A DNA stretch of 64,000 nt, taken from positions 1 to 64,000 of the forward strand of contig JABDKX010000162.1 of NCBI GenBank assembly GCA_013001975.1, read 5' to 3'. Shown in pieces: positions 39,612 through 49,007 of the stretch. The position numbers and the translations under genes were made by a program. Numbering within the stretch: position 1 is the stretch's first letter; each line of letters starts with the position of its first letter. Source of the DNA: Saprospiraceae bacterium. GTDB lineage: Bacteria > Bacteroidota > Bacteroidia > Chitinophagales > Saprospiraceae. Under the pieces are notes generated by a model. The model searched no databases. It was not told the DNA's origin and saw only the letters and a program-made list of their open reading frames with translations.

Positions 39612-40346
39612 TTAAACTTTATTTCTTCTTCCAAGTGACAATGAGGTGAGATAAAGAAAAAATATAATCAAAGAGAAAAAATAGATAACATCTTTTGAGT
39701 CGATTCTTCCTTTACTGATATTATCATAATGAAAAGCTATGCCTAAACTTTTAATGATGCTGTCAGTCTTTCCATAAAATGCAGACAGATTACTGATAAA
39801 GTCAAATGCCCAAAAGAAGCAAAAACATAAAAAGGTCGAAACAATGAAGGAAACAATTTGATTAGAAGTTAAACTTGAAACAAAAATGCCAATAGAAACA
39901 AATACAGCACCTAATAAAAACAATCCAATATACGATCCGATGACGCCTCCATTATCTATATTGCCAATTGGCGAACCTAATTGGTAAACGCTATAATAGT
40001 AAATTAAGGTTGGTAACAAGGCAAACAAAACCAATGTCACAGAAGCTAAGTACTTGCCTAGGATTATTTCAATATCAGTAATTGGTTTTGTCATCAAAAA
40101 TTCAAGCGTTTGTTTTTGTTTTTCTTCTGCAAAACTTTGCATTGTAATTGCAGGAATTAAAAACATAAACACAATTGGTCCAATGGAAAACAATTGGCCT
40201 AAACTGGCATAGTTGTAACTTAAAATGCTGGTCTCAGAAAAAACCCACATAAACAAACTTGTGAGCAGCAAAAATATAATCAGGACAAAGTAACCTGTCA
40301 GATTACTAAAAAAGCTAGATATTTCTTTGAGATAGATGCTTTTCAA
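39612..40346 (-). CDS. gldF: ABC transporter permease GldF
   Basis: KEISSFFSNLTGYFVLIIFLLLTSLFMWVF, FAEEKQKQTLEFLMTKPITDIEIILGKYLAS; six TM segments. Confidence 0.9.
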   Translation of the reverse strand: MKSIYLKEISSFFSNLTGYFVLIIFLLLTSLFMWVFSETSILSYNYASLGQLFSIGPIVFMFLIPAITMQSFAEEKQKQTLEFLMTKPITDIEIILGKYLASVTLVLFALLPTLIYYYSVYQLGSPIGNIDNGGVIGSYIGLFLLGAVFVSIGIFVSSLTSNQIVSFIVSTFLCFCFFWAFDFISNLSAFYGKTDSIIKSLGIAFHYDNISKGRIDSKDVIYFFSLIIFFLYLTSLSLGRRNKV

Positions 40347-40347
40347 A

Positions 40348-41259
40348 TTAATTTTTTTTAGTTACTTCTTTAAATACATCTTCAAGTGAAGATCCTTTAC
40401 TTTTCATTTCAAGAATTTTATTTTCTTGCTTTACAGCTAAATCAAATATCAGTGAACGGATATCATTTTCACCGTTATAACTAATTTCAAACAATCGTTT
40501 ATTTTCTTGTTTTATCCTCACATTATCCAAGTGGTTATGCAAAACTTCTTCAGAAATATTATTCAGAAATTCAACAAGTACTTTTTGGCTTTGTACTGTA
40601 TTTTCTGTTATATTTTCAATCAGATTATCCTGGACAACTTGTCCATTGTTTAGAATCATAATTCTATCGCAAATAGATTCCACTTCTTGCAAGATATGAG
40701 AAGAAAAAATGATTGTTTTATTTTTTTTCAAAGAGTTGATTAAGGACCTAATTTCTATCAATTGATTAGGGTCAAGGCCTGATATTGGTTCGTCCAAAAT
40801 TAAAACTTTCGGATCATGAATAATGGCTTGAGCTAAACCAACTCTTTGACGGTATCCTTTTGATAATTCAGAAATACGTTTGTTTTTTTCTTTTGACAAA
40901 CCAGTTTCTTCAATGACGCGATCAACATGTTTACTTTTATTGTCCAGCTTATGAATAGCCGCAACAAAAGTCAAATACTCTTTGGTATACATTGATCCAT
41001 ACAGAGGATTGTGTTCAGGAAGATAGCCCATGATTTTTTTTATATCTAAATCATTCTTTCTGGTATCAAAACCACAAACAGATACATCTCCAGAACTTTG
41101 AGGCATAAAGCAAGTAAGAATTTTCATAGTGGTCGTCTTCCCTGCTCCATTGGGACCCAATAGTCCCAAAATCTCACCTTCATTGGCTTGAAAAGAAATA
41201 TTGTCAATGGCCTTTTGTTGGCCATAAAATTTAGTCAAATTGTTAACTTGTATGCTCAC
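40348..41259 (-). CDS. gldA: ABC transporter ATP-binding protein GldA
   Basis: GPNGAGKTTTMKILTCFMPQSSG, LSKGYRQRVGLAQAIIHDPKVLILDEPISGLDPNQ; next to gldF-gldG. Confidence 0.9.
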   Translation of the reverse strand: MSIQVNNLTKFYGQQKAIDNISFQANEGEILGLLGPNGAGKTTTMKILTCFMPQSSGDVSVCGFDTRKNDLDIKKIMGYLPEHNPLYGSMYTKEYLTFVAAIHKLDNKSKHVDRVIEETGLSKEKNKRISELSKGYRQRVGLAQAIIHDPKVLILDEPISGLDPNQLIEIRSLINSLKKNKTIIFSSHILQEVESICDRIMILNNGQVVQDNLIENITENTVQSQKVLVEFLNNISEEVLHNHLDNVRIKQENKRLFEISYNGENDIRSLIFDLAVKQENKILEMKSKGSSLEDVFKEVTKKN

Positions 41260-41974
41260 ACAGATCTATTTTATCACAAAATGCATCTATAGATAACGCT
41301 CTATTCACAGAATAATTTGATATTTCTGTTCTTCTTAATTCGTAAAGATAAGATGTAGTTTTTAATTCTTGACCAAGATCTCTAGCAAAAGCACGTATAT
41401 ATGTCCCCTTGCCACATAAAACATCAAAATTTACAAAAGGCAGATTGACATCTTGAATATCAATTTCTAAAAATTCCACTTCCTTTGACTTGACCTTAAA
41501 CTCCTTTCCTTGTCTCGCAAGTTTATACATAGCTACCCCATTGATTTTCGTTGCTGAATATATTGGAATCTCTTGGATTGATTTACCTAGAAAGGACTTT
41601 GCTTTTTCTATTACCATTTCCTTTGTCAAATGATCTGTAGGTGAAGCGTCACATTCATCCGTTTCTCTGTCTAAGCTAGGCGTAGTTACACCCATCTTAA
41701 TCCTACCTGTATATCTTTTATTATGATTTTCTTCATTAGGAATAAGCTTTGTGTATTTTCCAACAAAAATCATTAAAAGTCCTGTTGCTAATGGGTCAAG
41801 TGTTCCATTATGGCCAACCTTAAACTTTTTGAGACCATACATTTTACGTAATTTATACCTTATCTTATTGACGACATCAAAAGAAGTCCACTCAAGCGGT
41901 TTATCAATTAGGATCATCGCGCCTGCTTTGAAGTCAATGTTACCGAGGTCTGTGTCTTTATCGACTACTATCAT
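41243..41974 (-). CDS. truB: tRNA pseudouridine(55) synthase TruB
   Basis: LIDKPLEWTSFDVVNKIR, KVGHNGTLDPLATGLL, GKGTYIRAFARDLG. Confidence 0.94.
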   Translation of the reverse strand: MIVVDKDTDLGNIDFKAGAMILIDKPLEWTSFDVVNKIRYKLRKMYGLKKFKVGHNGTLDPLATGLLMIFVGKYTKLIPNEENHNKRYTGRIKMGVTTPSLDRETDECDASPTDHLTKEMVIEKAKSFLGKSIQEIPIYSATKINGVAMYKLARQGKEFKVKSKEVEFLEIDIQDVNLPFVNFDVLCGKGTYIRAFARDLGQELKTTSYLYELRRTEISNYSVNRALSIDAFCDKIDLCEHTS

Positions 41975-41998
41975 TTAAATTAAATAAGGAATTAAATA

Positions 41999-42790
41999 CT
42001 ACATACCAACAAAGATGGCCGTAACTCCTGCAAAGATGCAATAAATTGCGAACCAACTTAATTTTGAAGCATTGACAATTTTGACCATAAATTTACAAGC
42101 CCAGATGCCCGTAAAAAAAGCAGCACTAAATCCAAGAATAAGATAAGCAACTGAAGGCATATGTGCCATAAAATCGCCTGAAAGAAGATCTTTTGCGATT
42201 TTACCAAAAATTAAAGGGATGACCATTAAAAATGAAAACCTTGCAGCTTCTTCTTTCTTAATACCAAGCATGAGTGATGTAGCAATAGTGGACCCAGATC
42301 TCGATACGCCAGGCAATATGCCCACTGCTTGACTGATCCCAATTATTGTAGCTCTGAATACATTCAATTCCTTTTCTTGTGTTTTTATTTTTTCAGAAAT
42401 CCAAAGTAGAAATCCTGTAAAGATCAAACAACTACCAACAAGAACAAGTTGTTGATAAAAAAACTGTTCAATGATATCATCAAAGAAAAAACCGACCAAT
42501 GCAGCAGGTATCATACTTATTACAATAAATAAAACATACTTTTTAGATTCCTGGTCAGAAGGATTAAAAAACCCTCTTATAAGTTTTAAAACCTCATTAC
42601 GAAATACAAAGATTGTTGCCAAAGCTGTAGCAAAATGAAGAAAAACAGTGGTCAGCATACTTTCTTCAGCTAGGCTTTTATCACCTAAAATAAATTTAAA
42701 AATTTCTAAATGACCTGACGAACTCACAGGCAAAAACTCTGTAATGCCTTGTACTAAGCCAAGGATTATTGCTTCAATAAGTTCTGACAT
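41999..42790 (-). CDS. uppP: undecaprenyl-diphosphatase
   Basis: GLVQGITEFLPVSSSGHLEIF, GISQAVGILPGVSRSGSTI. Confidence 0.95.
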   Translation of the reverse strand: MSELIEAIILGLVQGITEFLPVSSSGHLEIFKFILGDKSLAEESMLTTVFLHFATALATIFVFRNEVLKLIRGFFNPSDQESKKYVLFIVISMIPAALVGFFFDDIIEQFFYQQLVLVGSCLIFTGFLLWISEKIKTQEKELNVFRATIIGISQAVGILPGVSRSGSTIATSLMLGIKKEEAARFSFLMVIPLIFGKIAKDLLSGDFMAHMPSVAYLILGFSAAFFTGIWACKFMVKIVNASKLSWFAIYCIFAGVTAIFVGM

Positions 42791-42800
42791 TTATAATTGC

Positions 42801-43091
42801 TTATTTAAATAAAGCGTAAATGTTTACAACCAATCCTGAAAGGATAACGATGGGAGCAAGAACAGTGCGCTGAAATCCATATATCTTGGATTCATCCCAA
42901 ATATTTGGATTTTCATTAAAGCCACCAATCATAAGCAGCATGCCTACAACTATTAAAGCAATACCAATGCCGAGCCATTTGAAGTTTTCTTTGCCAAATG
43001 TCATTTCCTTTGGTGGAGACATGGCTTGACTTCTCTTTTTAGCAGGTGTTGTAGAAGTTGTAACAATGACTTTCTTTTTTTTCTTAGACAT
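42801..43091 (-). CDS. DUF3098 domain-containing protein
   Basis: Lysine-rich N-terminus, FGKENFKWLGIGIALIVVGMLLMIGG, NIWDESKIYGFQRTVLAPIVILSG; between uppP and ftsX-like genes. Confidence 0.87.
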   Translation of the reverse strand: MSKKKKKVIVTTSTTPAKKRSQAMSPPKEMTFGKENFKWLGIGIALIVVGMLLMIGGFNENPNIWDESKIYGFQRTVLAPIVILSGLVVNIYALFK

Positions 43092-43092
43092 A

Positions 43093-43929
43093 TTAAATAC
43101 TCTTTAAGAATCGACTCACTTTAAATTTTGTAATAAGATACAAACCGATTGCTATGATTAATATTGATGTAAATATAGGTTTTAGATATATATAAACGCT
43201 AAGTTCTGAAAAGTTTAGCTTAAGAAAATGACAAATTAGATAAAACGTCGAAATATATAGAATTATGGCTATAACTATAGATTTTGAAAAATATTCAAAA
43301 GATTGCTTGTACATCCCGCTATAAAGAACTTTGGGATCCATGCCTGCTAGAATTGATCTTTTGACCTCTAACTGATTGAGACTTAGGTCACTTTTTATTG
43401 TACCTGCAATAATAATTGAGCAAAATCCAAGGCAAATGATTAAGAATGGCAAAGATATAATTGCATAGTTAAATTGGATCGTTTTGCTTGAAGACATGTT
43501 TTCATGTAGACTAATACCAGATATATGTTTGCCTAATTTCGAAGCCACCATTGAAACTGACTGTTTTTGTTGAACAGTCAGTTTATTGAAGAAGGTCCCT
43601 TTTAAAATGTTCTTAAAAGCATTTTGATTCAAGAGGACTTTTTGTATCTCTTTATTAAAAAAAGAAGGGGCGTTTTTACTGTCAATAAATTCAATCTCAA
43701 TCTTATCTATCCCTTCAATTTGGGTTAATTCACTTTCAATTATTTCTGTAATGTTTGAAGGATGTTGATTTTCAAGTTCCACAAGAATTACCGTTTCAAT
43801 ATTGTTTCCAACGTCGGAGGTGTCTTTTAAAAACACGAAAGTCAGAAAAAACATCACCAAAAAGAGTGCGATCCCTAATGATAATATTGTATACTTTCCA
43901 GAACCCTTATTTATAATTAAATTTGACAT
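43093..43929 (-). CDS. FtsX-like cell division permease
   Basis: Four TM layout with extracytoplasmic domain after TM1; conserved context ftsX-DUF3098-uppP-truB. Confidence 0.82.
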   Translation of the reverse strand: MSNLIINKGSGKYTILSLGIALFLVMFFLTFVFLKDTSDVGNNIETVILVELENQHPSNITEIIESELTQIEGIDKIEIEFIDSKNAPSFFNKEIQKVLLNQNAFKNILKGTFFNKLTVQQKQSVSMVASKLGKHISGISLHENMSSSKTIQFNYAIISLPFLIICLGFCSIIIAGTIKSDLSLNQLEVKRSILAGMDPKVLYSGMYKQSFEYFSKSIVIAIILYISTFYLICHFLKLNFSELSVYIYLKPIFTSILIIAIGLYLITKFKVSRFLKSI

Positions 43930-43943
43930 GAGAATGTAAACAT

Positions 43944-44531
43944 ATGAACAAAATTTTTAATCTATTTATTCTTACGGTTATTTTCTTTTTTAATATTTCA
44001 AGTTTATCGTGTCAAATATTAATTACAAATAGATCATTTGAAGGGCAAATTGCTGATGCAACGATGCCATCTGGGTGGTTTTCTCAAAGTGAAGGGACTA
44101 CGCCAGATATACTTCCAGGCTATTGGGGTGTATATCTAGAACCCGAAGATGGTGATAGTTATGTCGGCTTAATTACAAGAGGAGACGGTTCTTTTGAAAG
44201 CATTGGACAAAGGTTGTCACATCCACTTTCTAATGAACATTGTTATCAATTCTCTATAGATCTTTCATTCTCAGATAATTATTCTGGGTACAACAATCCT
44301 TTATTTCTAAAAATTTGGATATCAAACAAAAGAGGACATCGTCAGCAATTAATCTACAAATCACCAAAGATTGATCATTTAGAATGGAAGACCTATAATG
44401 TTGAATTTATACCTGCCGAAATATCCCAATATATAATAATAGAAGCCTTTATAAGTGACGAACGAATTCCGTATAAAGGAAATATATTACTTGACAACAT
44501 GAGTCATATTTCAAACTGTAACCGAGCATAA
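43944..44531 (+). CDS. secreted hypothetical protein with a carbohydrate-binding-like beta fold
   Basis: Signal peptide; TNRSFEGQIADATMPSGWF...YVGLITRGDGSFESIGQRLSHPL...YQFSIDLSFS...LLDNMSH resembles jelly-roll/CBM-like domains. Confidence 0.65.
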   Translation: MNKIFNLFILTVIFFFNISSLSCQILITNRSFEGQIADATMPSGWFSQSEGTTPDILPGYWGVYLEPEDGDSYVGLITRGDGSFESIGQRLSHPLSNEHCYQFSIDLSFSDNYSGYNNPLFLKIWISNKRGHRQQLIYKSPKIDHLEWKTYNVEFIPAEISQYIIIEAFISDERIPYKGNILLDNMSHISNCNRA

Positions 44532-44538
44532 AATAAAA

Positions 44539-45369
44539 ATGATAAAAATGAATTCCTTAGACATTCAAGGCCATCGAGGTTGTAGAGGTCTGTATCCAGA
44601 AAATACAATTGATGCTTTTGTACATGCTGCCAAACTAGGTGTAAATACTTTAGAATTTGATGTCGTCATTTCTAAAGACCATAAGGTTATTGTGTCACAT
44701 GAACCATTTATGTCGCATACAATTTGCACTGCTCCAGATAATAAAGAAATTACCGAAGAAACAGAATTAGACCACAATATATATGATCTTGATTATGCAG
44801 AAATAAAAACTTATGATAGTGGATCAAAATATTTTGATCGTTTTCCATTTCAGAAAAAAATAAAAACTTTTAAGCCAAGTCTGGCTGATGTTATTCAGGA
44901 AGTATCAAAACTGTCTCGTGATATATTTTTCAATATTGAAATTAAAAACAGACCTGAATGGGACACAAAATTTCATCCTCCTTATCGACAATTTGCGGAT
45001 TTAGTCATTTCAGAAATCACAAATCTTGGAATTTTTGAACGGACAACTGTTCAATGTTTTCAGATTCCTACATTACAATACATCAATCAAAATTATCCTC
45101 AAACCAAATTGGTTTATCTCATTGATAACTTAGATACCCCTATAGAAAATCTGAACAAGCTTGGGTTTACACCACATGTATACAGCCCATTTTACAAATT
45201 AGTAAACAAAAGTCTTATAGCGTTTGCAGAAGCCAATAAAATGCAAGTTATACCCTGGACAGTGAATGATACAATTGCCATGAAAGATCTTATCGAATTG
45301 GGGGTAACGGGTATAATTTCTGACTATCCAGACAAATTGATCAATTTACATAAGGAATTAACTTCTTAG
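44539..45369 (+). CDS. glycerophosphodiester phosphodiesterase
   Basis: DIQGHRGCRGLYPENTIDAFVHAAKLGVNTLEFDVVISKDHKVIVSHE; C-terminal VIPWTVNDTIAMKDLIELGVTGIISDYPD. Confidence 0.93.
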   Translation: MIKMNSLDIQGHRGCRGLYPENTIDAFVHAAKLGVNTLEFDVVISKDHKVIVSHEPFMSHTICTAPDNKEITEETELDHNIYDLDYAEIKTYDSGSKYFDRFPFQKKIKTFKPSLADVIQEVSKLSRDIFFNIEIKNRPEWDTKFHPPYRQFADLVISEITNLGIFERTTVQCFQIPTLQYINQNYPQTKLVYLIDNLDTPIENLNKLGFTPHVYSPFYKLVNKSLIAFAEANKMQVIPWTVNDTIAMKDLIELGVTGIISDYPDKLINLHKELTS

Positions 45370-45417
45370 ATCCCAAATTTATTATTCATTTCTTTTGTAA
45401 TTAATGGCCTGTAATCC

Positions 45418-45446
45418 TTGAAATTGTAATAGTGGCAGTATATTCG
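45418..45446 (+). promoter_or_regulatory. candidate Bacteroidota-type promoter upstream of 45464
   Basis: TTG, 18-nt spacer, TATATTCG (one mismatch to TAnnTTTG). Confidence 0.3.
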
Positions 45447-45463
45447 CAGACTAATTTCAAACA

Positions 45464-46111
45464 ATGAAAAACCTGGTTTTTTTAGCACTTGTTTTACTCT
45501 TTGCTTGTTCACCTGAAGCGAAGGTCAATGTCATTGAGACCGTTGAAAGATTTAAGGTTAATCAATTTGAAGATTCATTAGCTATAAGCAAATTAGAATT
45601 TAAAGAATCTAAGATTTTTAATAACAAAGATCAATTAATCGAACGACACAGTTTTGATGTCAATGGTCGACTAAAGGGTTTTGAAAAGCTGACATATAAT
45701 AACGGCAATGCTGATTCTAAATATTTTACATCAGACTCAATGATGTTATCATATTATGAATATCATTTCGAACATGATATCCTTTTAGAAAAAAAGGCTT
45801 ATGATGCAAGTGATTCGACTTTGGTAAGAACAGAAGAATATAATTATGATGAAGCAGGAAACTTGATTGAAAAGATCATAGTTAATTCAGACGGCATGAT
45901 CGCTCAAGTTTATAAATTTGCATACGATAAATTTGGAAATGAATTAGGCTTTTCTGTATTTGATAGTTCAGGTAAAATGATATTAATAGAGTCTCATAGG
46001 ATAGTAGAACTTGATCAAAAAAATAGATGGACTAAAAAATATTCAGAACGAAAAGGAATCGTAAGGAGTTATTACACAAGAAAATTTAGTAAAATTAATA
46101 TAGGAGAATAA
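45464..46111 (+). CDS. lipoprotein with YD/RHS-like short repeats
   Basis: Lipobox FLALVLLFAC; ERHSFDVNGRLKGFEKLTYNNG, EEYNYDEAGNLIEKIIVNSDG, KFAYDKFGNELGFSVFDSSG. Confidence 0.72.
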   Translation: MKNLVFLALVLLFACSPEAKVNVIETVERFKVNQFEDSLAISKLEFKESKIFNNKDQLIERHSFDVNGRLKGFEKLTYNNGNADSKYFTSDSMMLSYYEYHFEHDILLEKKAYDASDSTLVRTEEYNYDEAGNLIEKIIVNSDGMIAQVYKFAYDKFGNELGFSVFDSSGKMILIESHRIVELDQKNRWTKKYSERKGIVRSYYTRKFSKINIGE

Positions 46112-48952
46112 ATGGAATACGTATTTAGTGAGATAGAAAAAAAATGGAGAAATCAGTGGGAAAAAAGCCAACTTTATAAAGTTGAAATTGATACTGATAA
46201 ACCAAAATATTATGTTTTGGATATGTTTCCTTATCCTTCTGGTGCAGGTCTGCATGTTGGCCATCCTCTAGGGTATATTGCATCTGATATTTTTAGCCGA
46301 TATAAAAGGCTCAATGGTTTTAATGTGTTACATCCTATGGGTTTTGATGCTTTTGGTTTACCTGCGGAAGAATATGCTATCGCAACAGGAGTACATCCTG
46401 AAAAATCAACTAAAGAAAATATTCAACGCTACAAAAAACAGTTAGACAACATTGGTTTTAGTTTTGATTGGAGTCGAGAGGTCATTACCTGTGATTCTCA
46501 ATATTATAAATGGACACAATGGATCTTTTCGTTACTTTTTGAACATTATTTTGATCTCAGTACGAATAGTGCCAAGCCAATAAGTTCATTAACTGAAGCA
46601 TTTAGCAAAGAAGGCGCTCATTCAGTTCAAGCATTCAGTAGTGATGAGTTATCTTTTAGTGCAGAGGAGTGGAATGCCTATTCTGCTTTAGAACAAAGTG
46701 ACATACTTACATCTTACAGATTAGCTTATCGAAAAATAGGTTATGTTAATTGGTGCGAAAATTTAGGGACTGTTTTGGCTAACGACCAAATAAAAGATGG
46801 ACTCTCTGAAAGAGGTGGTCATCCGGTTGAACGAAAAGCTATGACTCAATGGTACTTAAGAACAACTGCATATGCTGAAAGATTATTGAATGATTTAGAA
46901 AATATTGATTGGTCTTCATCTCTTAAAGCAATTCAAAGAAATTGGATTGGCAAATCCAAAGGTGCAAAATTGTTTTTTGAAATAGCAGACTATGAAAATA
47001 AATTAGAAATTTTCACGACAAGACCTGATACTATTTTCGGAGCAACTTATATGGTTCTGGCTCCTGAACATCCATTCATAGTTGACATTACCACAAATGA
47101 TCAAAAGGATGAAATTGAATCATATTTAAAGTATGTAAAAACAAGATCAGAAAGAGACAGAATGTCTGACGTCAAGGAAGTGACTGGCGCTTTTACAGGA
47201 GCATATGCTATCAATCCGTTTAACAATAAAAAGATTCCAGTATGGGTAGGTGAATATGTTTTAATGGATTATGGTACGGGTGCGATCATGGCTGTCCCTT
47301 CTGACGACGAAAGGGATTTTGCTTTTGCTCAAAAGTTTGGATTGGAAGTTATTGAAGTTATCGACAGATCCGAACATGAAGGCGCTAAAAAAGAAGACAA
47401 AGTTGGCAAACTAATAAATTCCGATTTTTTAAATGGCCTTCCAATTTTAGAAGCCATTGCGACAACATGCAATAAAATTGAAGAGATGGGAATTGGTGAA
47501 GTCAAAATAAACTATAAAATTAGAGATGCTAACTTTAGCAGACAAAGATATTGGGGTGAACCTTTCCCTATTGTTTATAATTCTGACGGCATACCACAAC
47601 TGGATCCTAATCTGCCAGTTGAACTTCCAAAAACTGATGACTTTAAGCCAACGAAAGATGGACAGTCACCGCTCTCCAGAATATCTTCTTGGGTTGAGAC
47701 ACCTCTAGGAAGAAGAGAAACAGATACGATGCCAGCTGTTGCAGGTTCTTCATGGTATTACCTCAGATATATGGATCCCAAAAATGATGATGCGTTTGCA
47801 TCAAAAGAATCATTAGAATATTGGGATTCAGTTGATTTGTATGTAGGAGGATCAGAACATGCAGTAGCCCATTTGCTCTATGCCAGATTTTGGCATAAGT
47901 TTCTTTATGATCTTGGCTATCTTCCGAGCACTGAACCTTTCAAAAAGCTTATTAATCAGGGAATGATTCAAGGTGTCATTGAATATATTGCCCTAGTAAA
48001 ATCTGAAAACGGAGACAATATATTTTACAGCGAAGATGCCCTAACAAAAAATGGAATTTCAGATTATTCAAGGATTCCTGTATATATAGATTTTGTCAGT
48101 CAATATGGATTGCCAGAATCTCATTTAAATGTCGACGGTATAAAGCAATTTGTTGATTGGAGGCCTGAATACAAAGAGGCCACTTTTGTTAATTCCGACA
48201 CATCGGTAACCCTTTCTAATTTAGGGCATAATTCAGATTTCAAACTACAAACGATTTCTGAAGTTGGGAAGATGTCGAAAAGATATTACAATGTTGTCAA
48301 CCCAGATGATGTCGTTGAGAAATATGGTGCAGATACATTCAGATTATATGAAATGTTTCTTGGACCAATTGAACAATCCAAACCTTGGGATACCAATAGC
48401 ATAGAAGGCGTATCAAAGTTTGTAAGAAAATTTTGGGGTCTGTTTTTTAAGGAAGATACTTTTGACATTTCAGATAATGAACCCAATAAAGGAGAATTAA
48501 AAATACTTCACCAAGCTATTCAAAAGGTGGCTGATGATATAGAAAAATTTTCTTTCAACACCGCAATCAGTGCAATGATGATTTGCGTCAATGAACTGAG
48601 AAAATTAAAATGTAATAAGCGAAATATTCTCAGTGAATTGGTTATTGTTATCTCACCTTTTGCCCCATTTATGGCAGAAGAATTATGGCGTCTTCTTGGA
48701 AATAATGAGTCGGTACATAAACAAAAATACCCTGCCTTTAATCCTGATTATTTGGTCGAAGATGAAGTATCTTATCCCATTTGTGTAAATGGTAAAAAAA
48801 GAATGCTTAAATCATTCCCAACAGATACTGCCAAAGATGTTATGGAAAAAATGGTATTGGAGATGCCTGAATTGAGTAAATGGACAGAAGGAAAGAATAT
48901 TTTAAAGGTAATTGTCGTACCAAACCGTATGATAAACATAGTTGTAAAATAA
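46112..48952 (+). CDS. leuS: leucyl-tRNA synthetase
   Basis: MFPYPSGAGLHVGHPLGY (HIGH-like), VGKMSKRYYNVVNPDD (KMSKR), editing domain TTRPDTIFGATY. Confidence 0.96.
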   Translation: MEYVFSEIEKKWRNQWEKSQLYKVEIDTDKPKYYVLDMFPYPSGAGLHVGHPLGYIASDIFSRYKRLNGFNVLHPMGFDAFGLPAEEYAIATGVHPEKSTKENIQRYKKQLDNIGFSFDWSREVITCDSQYYKWTQWIFSLLFEHYFDLSTNSAKPISSLTEAFSKEGAHSVQAFSSDELSFSAEEWNAYSALEQSDILTSYRLAYRKIGYVNWCENLGTVLANDQIKDGLSERGGHPVERKAMTQWYLRTTAYAERLLNDLENIDWSSSLKAIQRNWIGKSKGAKLFFEIADYENKLEIFTTRPDTIFGATYMVLAPEHPFIVDITTNDQKDEIESYLKYVKTRSERDRMSDVKEVTGAFTGAYAINPFNNKKIPVWVGEYVLMDYGTGAIMAVPSDDERDFAFAQKFGLEVIEVIDRSEHEGAKKEDKVGKLINSDFLNGLPILEAIATTCNKIEEMGIGEVKINYKIRDANFSRQRYWGEPFPIVYNSDGIPQLDPNLPVELPKTDDFKPTKDGQSPLSRISSWVETPLGRRETDTMPAVAGSSWYYLRYMDPKNDDAFASKESLEYWDSVDLYVGGSEHAVAHLLYARFWHKFLYDLGYLPSTEPFKKLINQGMIQGVIEYIALVKSENGDNIFYSEDALTKNGISDYSRIPVYIDFVSQYGLPESHLNVDGIKQFVDWRPEYKEATFVNSDTSVTLSNLGHNSDFKLQTISEVGKMSKRYYNVVNPDDVVEKYGADTFRLYEMFLGPIEQSKPWDTNSIEGVSKFVRKFWGLFFKEDTFDISDNEPNKGELKILHQAIQKVADDIEKFSFNTAISAMMICVNELRKLKCNKRNILSELVIVISPFAPFMAEELWRLLGNNESVHKQKYPAFNPDYLVEDEVSYPICVNGKKRMLKSFPTDTAKDVMEKMVLEMPELSKWTEGKNILKVIVVPNRMINIVVK

Positions 48953-49007
48953 CTAATCATAGATTGTATTCGTTATGTTGTAAGAATAGTTATATTTATT
49001 TATAGTT

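Noticed and set aside
45464-46111. Possible RHS/polymorphic toxin
   Set aside because: Only about 215 aa, with a lipoprotein signal, a few degenerate YD-like repeats and no toxin domain or immunity gene; more likely a small surface lipoprotein.
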